Below are positions 7,635 through 16,064 of a stretch of DNA of 64,000 nt, piece by piece. The DNA is taken from the NCBI RefSeq assembly GCF_015354345.1, contig NZ_JADKYS010000002.1, forward strand, positions 372,001 to 436,000, read 5' to 3'. Every line of letters starts with the position of its first letter. Position 1 is the stretch's first letter. Below the pieces are notes generated by a model. It made no database searches and was not told where the DNA came from. It saw only the letters and a list, made by a program, of their open reading frames with translations. Both the position numbers and the translations under genes were made by a program. The stretch comes from Methylophilus sp. 14 (GTDB lineage: Bacteria; Pseudomonadota; Gammaproteobacteria; Burkholderiales; Methylophilaceae).

Positions 7635-8981
7635 ATGATTAAACAATTACTGCAAAAAGTATTCCGTCGTCGTGCCAACGCGAATACCCACACCCAACTG
7701 CCCGCGGCACAAATCATCCCGGTGGGCAAACACAAAATCAACCAGAAGCATATTAGCCAGGCGGCACTCAAGACCTGCGACCAACTGCAAAAGGCCGGTT
7801 TTCAGGCCTATATTGTCGGAGGTGCGGTGCGAGATTTGTTGCTTAATCATCCGCCCAAGGACTTCGACGTGGCGACCAATGCCACGCCTGAGCAGGTGCA
7901 CAAGGTATTCAGACGCTCGCGCATTATTGGCCGCCGCTTTAGGCTGGTGCATGTGTTGTGGGGGCATGAGACGATAGAAGTCTCGACGTTTCGCGGCCAT
8001 CACCTGAGTGATGGCGATGCTGAGACCAACGACAGTGGCCGCATCATTCGCGACAACGTGTTCGGCAGTATTGAAGAAGACTCGGTACGTCGTGACTTCA
8101 CTGCCAACGCCTTGTATTACGACCCCAAGCGCCAGGAAGTGCTGGATTTTCATCACGGCGTCGCCGATATCCGCGCCAAAACCTTGCGTATGATTGGCGA
8201 TCCGGTCACGCGTTACCAGGAAGACCCGGTGCGTATGCTGCGCGCGGTACGTTTGTCTGCCAAGTTGGGCCTGAAGCTGGAGCGCTCTACAGAGGCACCG
8301 ATACGCAAACTGGCCGACCTGCTCGAAGATGTGCCGCCTAGCCGCCTGTTTGATGAGATGCTCAAGCTGTTCTTGTCCGGCCATGCGATTGAGAGCATCA
8401 ATGCTTTGCGTGCGCAGCAGTTACATCATGGCTTACTGCCCTTGCTGGACGTCGTGCTCGAGCAGCCGTTGGGTGAGAAATTTGTGATGCTGGCGCTGAA
8501 GAATACCGACGAGCGTATTTTGTCCGGCAAGTCTTCCAATCCTAGCTTCCTGTTCGCCACCTTGCTGTGGCATGAGGTGTTGCAAGCCTGGCAAGAAAAC
8601 CAGAAGCGTGGCGAGCATATCATTCCTGCCTTGCATGAGGCGATGAATGAAGTGATCGATAAGCAGGCCGAAAAAATGGCGATTCATAATCGCTATACGG
8701 CGACCATGAAGGAAATCTGGGTGATGCAGCCGCGCTTTGAACAGCGTTCTGGCAAGCGTCCTTATGCCTTACTCACCAACCCGAAATACCGTGCGGGCTA
8801 TGACTTCCTGCTATTGCGCTGTGCTTCTGGCGAATTGCCGCAAGAGCTGGGCGACTGGTGGACACGTTTTGCCGATGCAGGTACCGATGAGCGTACAGAA
8901 ATGTTACTGCCAGAAAGCGGGCCGAAAAAACGTCGCCGCAAACCACGCAAGAAAAAGCCTGCGGGCGGGGAGTCTGCTTGA
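7635..8981 (+). CDS. pcnB: Poly(A) polymerase I
   Basis: A 448-residue class II nucleotidyltransferase that adds poly(A) tails to RNA and promotes decay. Visible are the catalytic signature GGAVRDLLL with DFDVATNATPEQV, the RRDFTANALYYD motif, and the RNA-binding helix EDPVRMLRAVRLSAKLG. The C-terminus is a lysine/arginine-rich tail (KKRRRKPRKKK), usual for PcnB rather than CCA-adding enzyme. Its stop overlaps the folK start by one base (TGATG), so the two are translationally coupled. Confidence 0.93.
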   Translation: MIKQLLQKVFRRRANANTHTQLPAAQIIPVGKHKINQKHISQAALKTCDQLQKAGFQAYIVGGAVRDLLLNHPPKDFDVATNATPEQVHKVFRRSRIIGRRFRLVHVLWGHETIEVSTFRGHHLSDGDAETNDSGRIIRDNVFGSIEEDSVRRDFTANALYYDPKRQEVLDFHHGVADIRAKTLRMIGDPVTRYQEDPVRMLRAVRLSAKLGLKLERSTEAPIRKLADLLEDVPPSRLFDEMLKLFLSGHAIESINALRAQQLHHGLLPLLDVVLEQPLGEKFVMLALKNTDERILSGKSSNPSFLFATLLWHEVLQAWQENQKRGEHIIPALHEAMNEVIDKQAEKMAIHNRYTATMKEIWVMQPRFEQRSGKRPYALLTNPKYRAGYDFLLLRCASGELPQELGDWWTRFADAGTDERTEMLLPESGPKKRRRKPRKKKPAGGESA

Positions 8982-9466
8982 TGGCGACTGCCCTGATTGC
9001 ACTGGGCAGCAATTTGCAGCAACCGGAAACGCAGGTCAGCAACGCCATTGCGGTATTAGCCAGCACGCCGGGCTTAAGCCTGATAAAAGCCTCCAGCCTG
9101 TATGCGACGGCGCCAGTGGGATATGACAACCAGCCTGACTTTATCAATGCCGTGGTGCAGGTGGCGACCGAGATACCGGCACCGCAATTGATGCAGTTGT
9201 TGCTGGAGATTGAACAGACTTTTGGTCGCGAACGCCCGTTTCCCAATGCGCCCCGCATTCTGGATCTCGACTTGCTGGATTATGACGGCATGCAACTGGA
9301 TACCGAGCTATTGAAATTGCCACATCCGCGTATGCATGAGCGGGGCTTTGTGATTTTGCCGCTGGCTGAAATTGTGCCTGACTTTATGCTGCCACAGCGA
9401 AAGACTGTTGTAGAATGGATAGCAGAACACCCGCACGATGACGTGCGCAAACTGGATTCGAATTGA
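8981..9466 (+). CDS. folK: 6-hydroxymethyl-7,8-dihydropterin pyrophosphokinase
   Basis: A 161-residue HPPK of folate biosynthesis, transferring pyrophosphate from ATP to the pterin. It has IALGSNLQ at the N-terminus, the substrate loop FINAVVQV, the signature FGRERPFPNAPRILDLDLL with metal-binding aspartates, and LPHPRMHERGFVLLPL-like sequence. ATG at 8981 is used; a TTG one codon earlier is also open. The pcnB-folK-kinase-panB order is common in betaproteobacteria. Confidence 0.94.
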   Translation: MATALIALGSNLQQPETQVSNAIAVLASTPGLSLIKASSLYATAPVGYDNQPDFINAVVQVATEIPAPQLMQLLLEIEQTFGRERPFPNAPRILDLDLLDYDGMQLDTELLKLPHPRMHERGFVILPLAEIVPDFMLPQRKTVVEWIAEHPHDDVRKLDSN

Positions 9467-9486
9467 ATTAGCTGAACGAGTGCACC

Positions 9487-10125
9487 ATGTTTACCCGCTT
9501 TCCTTATGTCGTCATTGAAGGTCCTATTGGCAGTGGCAAAACCACGCTAGCACGCATGCTGGCAGATAAGTTTTCGGTCGAGTTGTTATCCGAAAAAGCT
9601 GAGGCTAATCCGTTTCTGACCCGCTTTTACCAGGATGCACAACGGTATGCCTTGCCTACGCAGTTGTTCTTCCTGTTTCAGCGTTCACGCCAGATTGAAG
9701 ATATGGCCCAGCGCGATATGTTTGGCCAGCCCACCGTGTCAGATTTCTTTCTCGAGAAAGATCCACTATTTGCGCGCCTGAATCTGGATGAAGAAGAGTA
9801 TTCTTTGTATCACCAGATCTACCATCACTTGCAACTCAAAGCGCCCAAGCCGGATCTGGTCGTGTATCTGCAAACGCCGGTCGATGCGCTCATGGACCGC
9901 ATTGAAGAGCGCAATATCAGCTACGAGCAAGACATGCCGCGTGAGTATATTGCGCGCCTGGCTGAGGCTTATAGTGAATTTTTTCACGGCTACGATGCCT
10001 CACCGTTGCTGATCGTGAATAACGAAAAGCTCAATATTATTAAAGACCCAGAAGCGTTTAACTTGCTGATTGAGCGTATTGGCCAGATTAAGAGTAGCCG
10101 CGAGTACTTTAACCCCAATTTCTAA
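9487..10125 (+). CDS. Deoxynucleoside kinase (dAK/dGK family)
   Basis: A 212-residue P-loop kinase. It has Walker A GPIGSGKTT near residue 12, the hydrophobic LFFLFQRSRQ helix of deoxynucleoside kinases, SDFFLEKDPLFA, and a lid region with RIEERNISYEQ. It should phosphorylate deoxyadenosine or deoxyguanosine in nucleotide salvage. It is wedged between folK and panB and probably co-transcribed with them. The substrate is inferred from family resemblance. Confidence 0.88.
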   Translation: MFTRFPYVVIEGPIGSGKTTLARMLADKFSVELLSEKAEANPFLTRFYQDAQRYALPTQLFFLFQRSRQIEDMAQRDMFGQPTVSDFFLEKDPLFARLNLDEEEYSLYHQIYHHLQLKAPKPDLVVYLQTPVDALMDRIEERNISYEQDMPREYIARLAEAYSEFFHGYDASPLLIVNNEKLNIIKDPEAFNLLIERIGQIKSSREYFNPNF

Positions 10126-10163
10126 CACGGACGTCGGCTGTTTGATTAAAACGGTTGCCTTAC

Positions 10164-10973
10164 ATGCTAAATAACCTTATTTCCAAAGCGAAATCAGGCG
10201 AAAAAATCGCCATGCTCACCTGCTATGACGCCACGTTTGCCAAGTTGCTGGCATTGTCTGGTGTCGATGTATTACTGGTGGGGGATTCGCTGGGCATGGT
10301 CATGCAAGGTGCGACGACGACGTTGGGTGTGACCATGCAAGACATGCTTTACCACACGCGTATCGTCGCCAACGGTGCACCGCATACCATCATTATGAGC
10401 GATATGCCCGCAGGCAGTTACGAGTACGATAAAGCTGTAGCGCTGACCAATGCACGGGCACTGATAGACGCTGGTGCACATATCGTGAAAATCGAAGGCG
10501 GCGGCGACATGGTCGCTACAGCACAATACCTGGTTAATAACGGTGTGCCAGTCTGTGCGCATTTGGGTTTTACGCCACAATCGGTTGAAAAGCTCGGTGG
10601 CTATAAAATCCAGGGTAAAACGGAAGAAGGTGCCCACGCCATGCTGGCAGATGCGCAAGCCATGGCGCAAGCTGGCGCGAGCATGGTGCTGTTTGAAATG
10701 GTACCTGCGGCACTGGCTGAGCAAATTACGCTTGCGATCAATGTGCCGACCATAGGCATAGGCGCAGGGGCGGGTTGTAGTGGCCAGGTGCTGGTGTTAC
10801 AGGACTTGCTGGGGATTTATAGCGGCCCGGCGGATAAAACGCCGCAAGATTATAAAGCGCCCAGGTTTGCGCAAAACTTTTTGCAGCAATCGGGGAGCGT
10901 GCAGCAGGCGGTGGTTGAATATGTGAAAGCGGTCAAGGAAGGGCGCTTTCCGGAGGCTAAGCATAGCTATTAG
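10164..10973 (+). CDS. panB: 3-methyl-2-oxobutanoate hydroxymethyltransferase
   Basis: A 269-residue TIM-barrel enzyme transferring a hydroxymethyl group from methylene-tetrahydrofolate to ketoisovalerate, the first step of pantothenate synthesis. Recognisable are AMLTCYDATFAKL, LLVGDSLGMVMQG, VKIEGG, CAHLGFTPQS and GIGAGAGCSGQVLV. ATG at 10164 fits the family; a TTG three codons earlier is open. panC is not adjacent; hairpin element B follows instead. Confidence 0.94.
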   Translation: MLNNLISKAKSGEKIAMLTCYDATFAKLLALSGVDVLLVGDSLGMVMQGATTTLGVTMQDMLYHTRIVANGAPHTIIMSDMPAGSYEYDKAVALTNARALIDAGAHIVKIEGGGDMVATAQYLVNNGVPVCAHLGFTPQSVEKLGGYKIQGKTEEGAHAMLADAQAMAQAGASMVLFEMVPAALAEQITLAINVPTIGIGAGAGCSGQVLVLQDLLGIYSGPADKTPQDYKAPRFAQNFLQQSGSVQQAVVEYVKAVKEGRFPEAKHSY

Positions 10974-11057
10974 TTGAGTTGTTAGCGCCATGATGCTGGG
11001 GCGTTTTAGAAGGTCATTCTTTTCTCTATTTATTTCGTATACTCAATCTATCTTCGT

Positions 11058-11115
11058 CATTTCGGCGTCGGCGGGAGTCTAGGCAGTCGTAGGGTGGGCA
11101 TTGATGCCCACGCGG
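11058..11115. repeat. Two short palindromic repeats heading hairpin element B
   Basis: A decayed dRS3-like palindrome (about 11058-11080, CATTTCGGCGTCGGCGGGAG) is followed by GTAGGGTGGGCATTGATGCCCACGCGG at 11089-11115, whose core GTGGGCAT-TG-ATGCCCAC is a perfect palindrome. Same order and similar spacing as in front of element A. Confidence 0.65.
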
Positions 11116-11140
11116 GTTTTGTTGTTGTTTGTTAGGTTTC

Positions 11141-11692
11141 TTTTCGCTTTTTCGGCGAGTTACTTTTCTTTGCTTGCACAAAGAATAAGTAAACAAAAGA
11201 AAGTGCACCCCAGCTTCCGCTTGATTCCTGCGTTGCTCGTCAAAATAAGCGGTCACGAAACTCAACCTGGTAGCTCACACAGAACGTGAGCTACTGCGGG
11301 ATTCGAACAGTCGCTCCCTTTCTCCTTATTTTGCCTGCGCTACTCGGCGCGTCAGATGGGGACCCCGAACACCATACGACTGCCACCGCTCCTAAATTAA
11401 ACAAAGAAAAAAAGAATCTGGTTTTTAACCGTCCAAACTTTGGTGTCGCTACTTAAATGAGAATAATCCCATTCCATCACGCTGAGTAGCGGAAACAAAA
11501 TAAGAGTAGAGGGAGCGACTGTTTGAGCTCCGCAACAAGCCACGAAGTGTGTGGCTTGTCAGGGCGAGTTTCGTGACCGGCTTATTTTGTTGAGCAACGC
11601 AAGGGAGCCGAAGGCCGTGATGGCTGGGTGTCGTCCTCTTTGGTTACTTTCTGGGGGACAAGCACCAGAAAGTGACTCGCCGAGAGGCGAAA
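11141..11692. repeat. Long inverted-repeat element, copy B (non-coding, about 550 bp)
   Basis: Second copy of the element at 5577-6125, here between the convergent panB and PEP-CTERM genes. Terminal arms (TTTTCGC at 11141 and GGCGAAA at 11686-11692), the central ATGGGGACCCCGAACACCAT block and GAGAATAATCCCATTCCATC are shared with copy A. Local stem-loops are at 11271-11293 (TAGCTCAC, loop ACAGAAC, GTGAGCTA) and 11535-11559 (ACAAGCCAC, 7-base loop, GTGGCTTGT). Enclosing them are the arms CAAAATAAG and CTTATTTTG. No convincing reading frame. Confidence 0.85.
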
Positions 11693-11754
11693 CGAATCTC
11701 GACAAACCACTAGCGTCACACTCAAAGAATAACCTTACTCACGCATCAGGCAAC

Positions 11755-11802
11755 AAAAAAGGCGTCACCTCTCAGTATATTCACCGGAGGCAACGCCTTT
11801 TC
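11755..11802 (-). terminator. Terminator of the PEP-CTERM gene
   Basis: AAAAGGCGT and ACGCCTTTT pair around an inner loop that can itself pair (CCTC/GAGG). Read leftward the hairpin ends in T residues, 15 bp beyond the stop of the PEP-CTERM gene. Confidence 0.65.
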
Positions 11803-11816
11803 AGTCTTGCTAATGA

Positions 11817-12491
11817 TTATTTTTGCTTGCGACGGCTCACAACACCCATCAACAATAAACCAGCAGCCATCAATGCATAAGACTCTGGCTCTGGTACTGT
11901 AGAAATACTCACTGAGTCCAGGTCAAAACGCAGGTTGCTGCCACTAAAGCCTGCTGGCAAGCTGAGGCCTAGTTGTACGCGGCCAACTTCATCAAACACG
12001 GCATCAAACGATTGGCCAGAGAAGCTGGTGAATGCCGGGTTGGATGGATCGATGACCAGGTCGATGCGTGTCCAGGTGTTTGGTTGTACCCAGGTGGAGA
12101 CGATGGCACTCGCGCCAGGGTTGTTGCTTGGGGCGGCAATGCGGGCATAGGCTTGCAGTGCGATATCGGCATCGTGACGGAAATACCAGCTTAAGACCAC
12201 ATCATCGCGCCAGTCTCCCTGAAAGGCGCCATCGCTGCACGCTGCGCTCTCGCAACGGAACAGTACGGAGACTGCGCCAAATGCGCTGGCGGTGGGGCTG
12301 GCAGTGGTGCTCAGGTAGGCGCCGCCATCAGCACCGCCGCTTGCGACGATCTGGTTAGGGTTGGCGCCGGTGGTCCAGCCAGAAAGACCATCGGTGAATG
12401 TTTCTGTGTAAGGGGTGGTCAGCGCGGCAGCTTGCCCGGCAAACCCCATGGTTGCGATAAATGCCAGTGTGGCGAATAAATGACGATACAT
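11817..12491 (-). CDS. PEP-CTERM sorting-domain protein
   Basis: A 224-residue exported protein with a signal peptide ending near GQAAALTTP and a C-terminal sorting tag: VPEPESYALMAAGLLLMG, a membrane stretch, then VSRRKQK. PEP-CTERM proteins are processed by exosortase and are linked to extracellular matrix formation. The middle part looks like an all-beta jelly-roll; no known domain is named. The start at MYRHLF was chosen for the GGAGAGG site upstream. The AT-rich upstream region carries an inverted repeat. Confidence 0.88.
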   Translation of the reverse strand: MYRHLFATLAFIATMGFAGQAAALTTPYTETFTDGLSGWTTGANPNQIVASGGADGGAYLSTTASPTASAFGAVSVLFRCESAACSDGAFQGDWRDDVVLSWYFRHDADIALQAYARIAAPSNNPGASAIVSTWVQPNTWTRIDLVIDPSNPAFTSFSGQSFDAVFDEVGRVQLGLSLPAGFSGSNLRFDLDSVSISTVPEPESYALMAAGLLLMGVVSRRKQK

Positions 12492-12518
12492 GAACCTCTC
12501 CATAGAATATTTTTATTA

Positions 12519-12566
12519 AATAATAACAATCAATTTGATAATGAGATTGATTATTATTAATATTAT
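12519..12566 (-). promoter_or_regulatory. AT-rich inverted repeat, possible Fur-type operator
   Basis: AATAATAACAATCAAT at 12519-12534 and ATTGATTATTATT at 12546-12558 pair with one bulge around TTGATAATGAG. The stretch also reads as overlapping GATAAT/GATTAT-like hexamers, as in loose Fur arrays (10 of 14 bases against TGATAAT-N-ATTATCA at best). It lies directly upstream of the PEP-CTERM gene. Fur control is a guess. Confidence 0.35.
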
Positions 12567-12659
12567 CACAGTGAGGGTGTTGGTTCAAGGTTGGGCGATC
12601 GCAAGTAATCGCTGCATGAGGGACCCTCCTTATGGCAAAATAGCGGCTTGGCGCCCTCT

Positions 12660-13364
12660 ATGATGAAATTACTCGCACTCGAATCTTCCACCGAAACACT
12701 ATCGCTTGCCTTGCAAACCGAGGCCGGGCTCAGCACGTTTGATGAAGTCACCGGCCCGGCGGCGTCACAGCGCATCTTGCCGGAAATCCAGCGTCTGCTG
12801 GCTGCTGCAGGTGTGAAGTTATCTACGTTGGATGGTCTCGTTTATGGTACTGGCCCGGGCGCTTTTACCGGGGTGCGTGTCGCCGTGGGTGTGGCGCAGG
12901 GCTTGGCCTTTGGCGCCAACTTACCCGTGGTGGGCATTAGCTCAGTGCAGGCGGTGGCCGAGACTGCCTGGCAGGCATCGCAGGCGGAGAAAGTGCTGGT
13001 TTGCCTGGATGCACGCATGGGAGAGGTCTATCACGCCGCACTTGTTCGGCAGGCGAATGGCTGGCTGGAGGTATTGCCTCCCGCGGTGTGCAAGCCGCAC
13101 GATGTCCCTGTGGTTGAGGGAGCCGGCTGGGTAGGTGCCGGGTCTGGCTGGCGCGTCTTTGAGCAGGCCTTGTCTGAAAAATATGCCGGGCAACTTGTCA
13201 GCATGTTACCCGAGGTGATGCCGATGGCCAGCGCTATGTTGGCGTTGGCTCAGCCTGTGTTTACTGCAGGACACGCGCAAACTGCGCAGCAAGCTGCACC
13301 ATTGTATGTGCGTAACCGTGTGGCGTTGACTGCGGCCGAGCGTGCGCAAGGACAAACGCTGTAA
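12660..13364 (+). CDS. tsaB: tRNA threonylcarbamoyladenosine biosynthesis protein TsaB
   Basis: A 234-residue ASKHA-fold protein (M22 family, inactive paralogue of TsaD) that scaffolds t6A37 synthesis with TsaD and TsaE. The N-terminus MKLLALESSTETLSLAL and GTGPGAFTGVRVAVGVAQGLA are diagnostic. Two adjacent ATGs (12660 and 12663) are possible starts. rimI follows after 5 bp, the standard tsaB-rimI arrangement. Confidence 0.92.
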   Translation: MMKLLALESSTETLSLALQTEAGLSTFDEVTGPAASQRILPEIQRLLAAAGVKLSTLDGLVYGTGPGAFTGVRVAVGVAQGLAFGANLPVVGISSVQAVAETAWQASQAEKVLVCLDARMGEVYHAALVRQANGWLEVLPPAVCKPHDVPVVEGAGWVGAGSGWRVFEQALSEKYAGQLVSMLPEVMPMASAMLALAQPVFTAGHAQTAQQAAPLYVRNRVALTAAERAQGQTL

Positions 13365-13369
13365 GCGAT

Positions 13370-13831
13370 ATGAGCGCCTTGCCCCAACATCACGTGACAT
13401 TCCGCCCGATGTCTTATGACGATCTGGCCGCGATTAGCCGCATTGAGCCGACGATTTATAGTCACCCCTGGACGCTGGGGAATTTCAATGATTCGCTGAA
13501 TGCAGGCTACAGCGCCTGGGTGATGGAGATTGCCGGGGAAATTGTGGGTTACGGCCTGGTGATGATGGTGCTAGACGAAGCGCACCTGCTGAATGTAAGT
13601 GTGGCCAAGCCGTTTCAGGGGCAGGGCCTGGGGCGTATATTGCTGGCGCATATGATCACGGTTTCACAACGCCATCAGGCGGCCAATATGTTCCTTGAAG
13701 TGCGCATCAGTAATACCAAAGCGATTGCCTTGTATGAGTCTATGGGGTTTTGTGAGATGGGTATTCGCCGCAATTATTATCCAACCAACAGTGGTCGCGA
13801 AGATGCGGTCTTAATGGGGTTGGCCTTGTGA
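13370..13831 (+). CDS. rimI: Ribosomal protein alanine N-acetyltransferase
   Basis: A 153-residue GNAT enzyme. The acetyl-CoA loop VAKPFQGQGLGRILLAHM and the later NTKAIALYESMGF are visible. RimI acetylates the N-terminus of ribosomal protein S18. It is placed between tsaB and a HolD-like gene, all in one orientation and tightly spaced, so an operon is likely. Confidence 0.93.
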   Translation: MSALPQHHVTFRPMSYDDLAAISRIEPTIYSHPWTLGNFNDSLNAGYSAWVMEIAGEIVGYGLVMMVLDEAHLLNVSVAKPFQGQGLGRILLAHMITVSQRHQAANMFLEVRISNTKAIALYESMGFCEMGIRRNYYPTNSGREDAVLMGLAL

Positions 13832-13844
13832 ACGGGAGTGCCAG

Positions 13845-14498
13845 GTGAGTCTTAACCGCGAAGATATGTTGCGTGAATTAGAGTTGCTGCCAGTTTGGCG
13901 TGCGCGCTTGCCTGTGCCTGCAAGCTTGCAGGCGGCAACCGTTGTTGAATCAGTGGCGACGCCGTTGGTGGCTGAGGTCGCTGTAGAGGTGGTTGCTGAG
14001 CCGGTTGTCGAGGCTGCGGTGCCCGTAGTGGTTGAGCTGGAAGTGCCAGTCTCTATTGAATTTGAACAGGCACCACAGGCACCTTTGCCTGAGGTGAATG
14101 AGCCTCTGACTGAAGTCGCCGTCGAGCTGCTGGTGCAAACGCCATGGCTGCTCTATTGCCCGCAGGCCGAGGATGCGCAGGGCCAGCAGTTGCTGCACAA
14201 TATTTTGCGTGCCTTGCAACTGCCACTGGAAGTGGTGACGTTGTATCAGCAACAATTAGTCTCGGCGCAGGTAAGCAGCCGTTTTTGTGTGCTGTTTGGA
14301 TTGGATGCAGCTAACCGGTTTTTGGTAGCAGATCATCTTGAAATCGCTGCCGTTCGCGGAAAAATACTGACTGATGGCGATCGGCAGGTGGTGGTGACCC
14401 ATCATCCGCAGGCCATGCTGGAAAATCCTTTGTTAAAACGGGAAGTCTGGCAGGATCTGTGTTTGTTGCTGGCGAAATATGCGGAAGTGGCGGCTTGA
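13845..14498 (+). CDS. HolD-like (DNA polymerase III psi) or degenerate UDG-family protein
   Basis: A 217-residue protein. The N-terminus MSLNREDMLRELELLPVWRA resembles psi (QLQQLGITQW) and the leader of family-4 uracil-DNA glycosylases. Residues about 25-90 are a Val/Glu/Ala/Pro-rich linker. The last ~120 residues (LLYCPQAED, HNILRALQLPLEVV, AMLENPLLKREVWQDLC) align by eye with the C-terminal half of E. coli HolD. No glycosylase catalytic motif or iron-sulphur cysteines are present. E. coli holD is also next to rimI, which supports a psi role in the clamp-loader complex; that is inference. Confidence 0.6.
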   Translation: MSLNREDMLRELELLPVWRARLPVPASLQAATVVESVATPLVAEVAVEVVAEPVVEAAVPVVVELEVPVSIEFEQAPQAPLPEVNEPLTEVAVELLVQTPWLLYCPQAEDAQGQQLLHNILRALQLPLEVVTLYQQQLVSAQVSSRFCVLFGLDAANRFLVADHLEIAAVRGKILTDGDRQVVVTHHPQAMLENPLLKREVWQDLCLLLAKYAEVAA

Positions 14499-14576
14499 AG
14501 AAATCTGGCCTAGCCCGCATCTAGCAGATGAATAAGGTTTTTGTTTGAATTTAATGTTTTTTGACTGGAGTCTGAC

Positions 14577-15173
14577 ATGCGTCGATTATTAAACATGTTG
14601 TTGCTGGTAGCGACTTTAAGCCTTTCTGGCTGCGGCTATAACCAGTTTCAAAGTCTAGATGAAGAAACCAAGGCCAACTGGTCTGAAGTGTTAAACCAGT
14701 ATCAGCGCCGTGCAGATTTGGTGCCTAACCTGGTGTCTACGGTGAAAGGCTATGCCAGCCACGAAGAAAAAGTGCTGACCGAAGTAACCGAGGCGCGTGC
14801 CAAAGTGGGCAGCATGCAAGTGACACCTGAGTTACTCAATGACCCGGATGCGTTTGCCAAGTTTCAGGCGGCACAAGGCCAACTGACCAGTGCCTTGTCA
14901 CGTTTGATGGTGGTGTCCGAAAACTACCCTAACCTGAAGGCCGATGCCAGCTTCCGTGATTTGCAGGCGCAGCTCGAAGGCACTGAAAACCGTGTGACTG
15001 TTGCACGTAACCGTTATATTGAATCTGTGAAGCAATACAACGTGGCTGTGCGTAGTTTCCCGAACAATTTAACTGCCATGATGTTTGGTTACCAGCCCAA
15101 GCCTTCATTCTCGGTTGAAAACGAAAAAGCGATTTCAACTGCGCCTAAAGTGGATTTTGGTGATAGCAAGTAA
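14577..15173 (+). CDS. LemA family lipoprotein
   Basis: A 198-residue LemA protein. It has a signal peptide with lipobox LSGC, the LemA core WSEVLNQYQRRADLVPNLVSTVKGY and the long helices ending NRYIESVKQYNVAVRSFP. LemA proteins are helical envelope proteins of unclear role, frequently encoded with TPM-domain proteins as here. GGAG precedes the ATG. It is first of the lemA-TPM-TPM cluster. Confidence 0.92.
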   Translation: MRRLLNMLLLVATLSLSGCGYNQFQSLDEETKANWSEVLNQYQRRADLVPNLVSTVKGYASHEEKVLTEVTEARAKVGSMQVTPELLNDPDAFAKFQAAQGQLTSALSRLMVVSENYPNLKADASFRDLQAQLEGTENRVTVARNRYIESVKQYNVAVRSFPNNLTAMMFGYQPKPSFSVENEKAISTAPKVDFGDSK

Positions 15174-15182
15174 TCGCTAACC

Positions 15183-16055
15183 ATGGCTGTTCGCTGGAAA
15201 TCTTTATTGCTTGCCGGGTGCTTGCTGTTTGGCATTGCATCCAGCCAGGCAGCCGATGGCCTGGTCGATATTCCGCCACTGCAAACTGCGGTGACGGATT
15301 TGACGCAGACCTTGTCTGCCGGGGAGCAAGCGGCGCTCAACCAAAAGCTCAGCCAGTTTTCGCAACAGGCTGGCTCGCAAGTGGCCGTATTATTGTTGCC
15401 GAGTACTCAGCCAGAAGAAATCGCACAGTTTGGTATCCGGTTGGCCGACGCCTGGAAAATTGGCCGTGACAAAGAGGATGATGGCGTCATTATTATCGTC
15501 GCTAAAAACGACAGAAAAATGCGCATCGAAGTGGGTTATGGGTTGGAAGGCGCGATCCCCGATGCCATTGCCAAGCGTATTATCAGTGAGCAAATGACGC
15601 CCGCGTTTAAACAAGGTCAGTTCTACCAGGGCTTGAATCTGGCGACAGATACCTTGATTAAATTGATTCAAGGCGAGCAGTTGCCAGCCCCCACCAAACA
15701 AGCGCGTCAGGCACATGCTGATGACTGGATGAGCATGCTGCCTATTTTAATGTTTGCGGCGATTATCGGCGGGGCGATCTTTAAGGGGATGCTGGGCGAT
15801 TTTCCGGGGAGCCTGGTCACCGGCGGCTTACTTGGCGGCCTCGCTGGTTGGCTGGGTGCGACAGCATTGATCATGGGTCTGATTGGCTTGGCGGCCTTTG
15901 TGTTCACGTTGGCCATGGGCGGGCGTGGGGGTGGTTCAGGCTACGGTGCTTATCCCGGTGGTTTTGGCGGCTATTCCGGCGGCAGCCGCGGCCCGGATAT
16001 TTTCAGTGGCGGCGGCGGTGGCTTTGGTGGTGGCGGTGCCTCCGGGGATTGGTAA
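15183..16055 (+). CDS. TPM-domain (YgcG-like) membrane protein
   Basis: A 290-residue protein. A signal peptide (to about SSQAAD) is followed by a TPM domain (residues ~30-165: LNQKLSQFSQQAGSQVAVLLLPS, RLADAWKIGRDKEDDGVIIIVA, RIEVGYGLEGAIPDAIA), two or three membrane segments, and a glycine-rich tail (GGFGGYSGGSRG to GGGGGFGGGGASGDW). It matches the TPM_phosphatase family paired with LemA. The catalytic role is unproven. It starts 10 bp after lemA. Confidence 0.9.
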   Translation: MAVRWKSLLLAGCLLFGIASSQAADGLVDIPPLQTAVTDLTQTLSAGEQAALNQKLSQFSQQAGSQVAVLLLPSTQPEEIAQFGIRLADAWKIGRDKEDDGVIIIVAKNDRKMRIEVGYGLEGAIPDAIAKRIISEQMTPAFKQGQFYQGLNLATDTLIKLIQGEQLPAPTKQARQAHADDWMSMLPILMFAAIIGGAIFKGMLGDFPGSLVTGGLLGGLAGWLGATALIMGLIGLAAFVFTLAMGGRGGGSGYGAYPGGFGGYSGGSRGPDIFSGGGGGFGGGGASGDW

Positions 16056-16064
16056 CACATTATT

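Noticed and set aside
7647-8384. 245-codon minus-strand frame opposite pcnB
   Set aside because: Shadow of a fully motif-supported poly(A) polymerase gene.
5577-11692. Insertion sequences represented by the two hairpin elements
   Set aside because: No transposase frame in either copy and no clear target-site duplication at the ends, so they are listed as repeats rather than IS elements.
11551-11880. 109-codon plus-strand frame across the end of element B
   Set aside because: Half lies in the repeat and half opposes the PEP-CTERM gene and its terminator; no ribosome-binding site.
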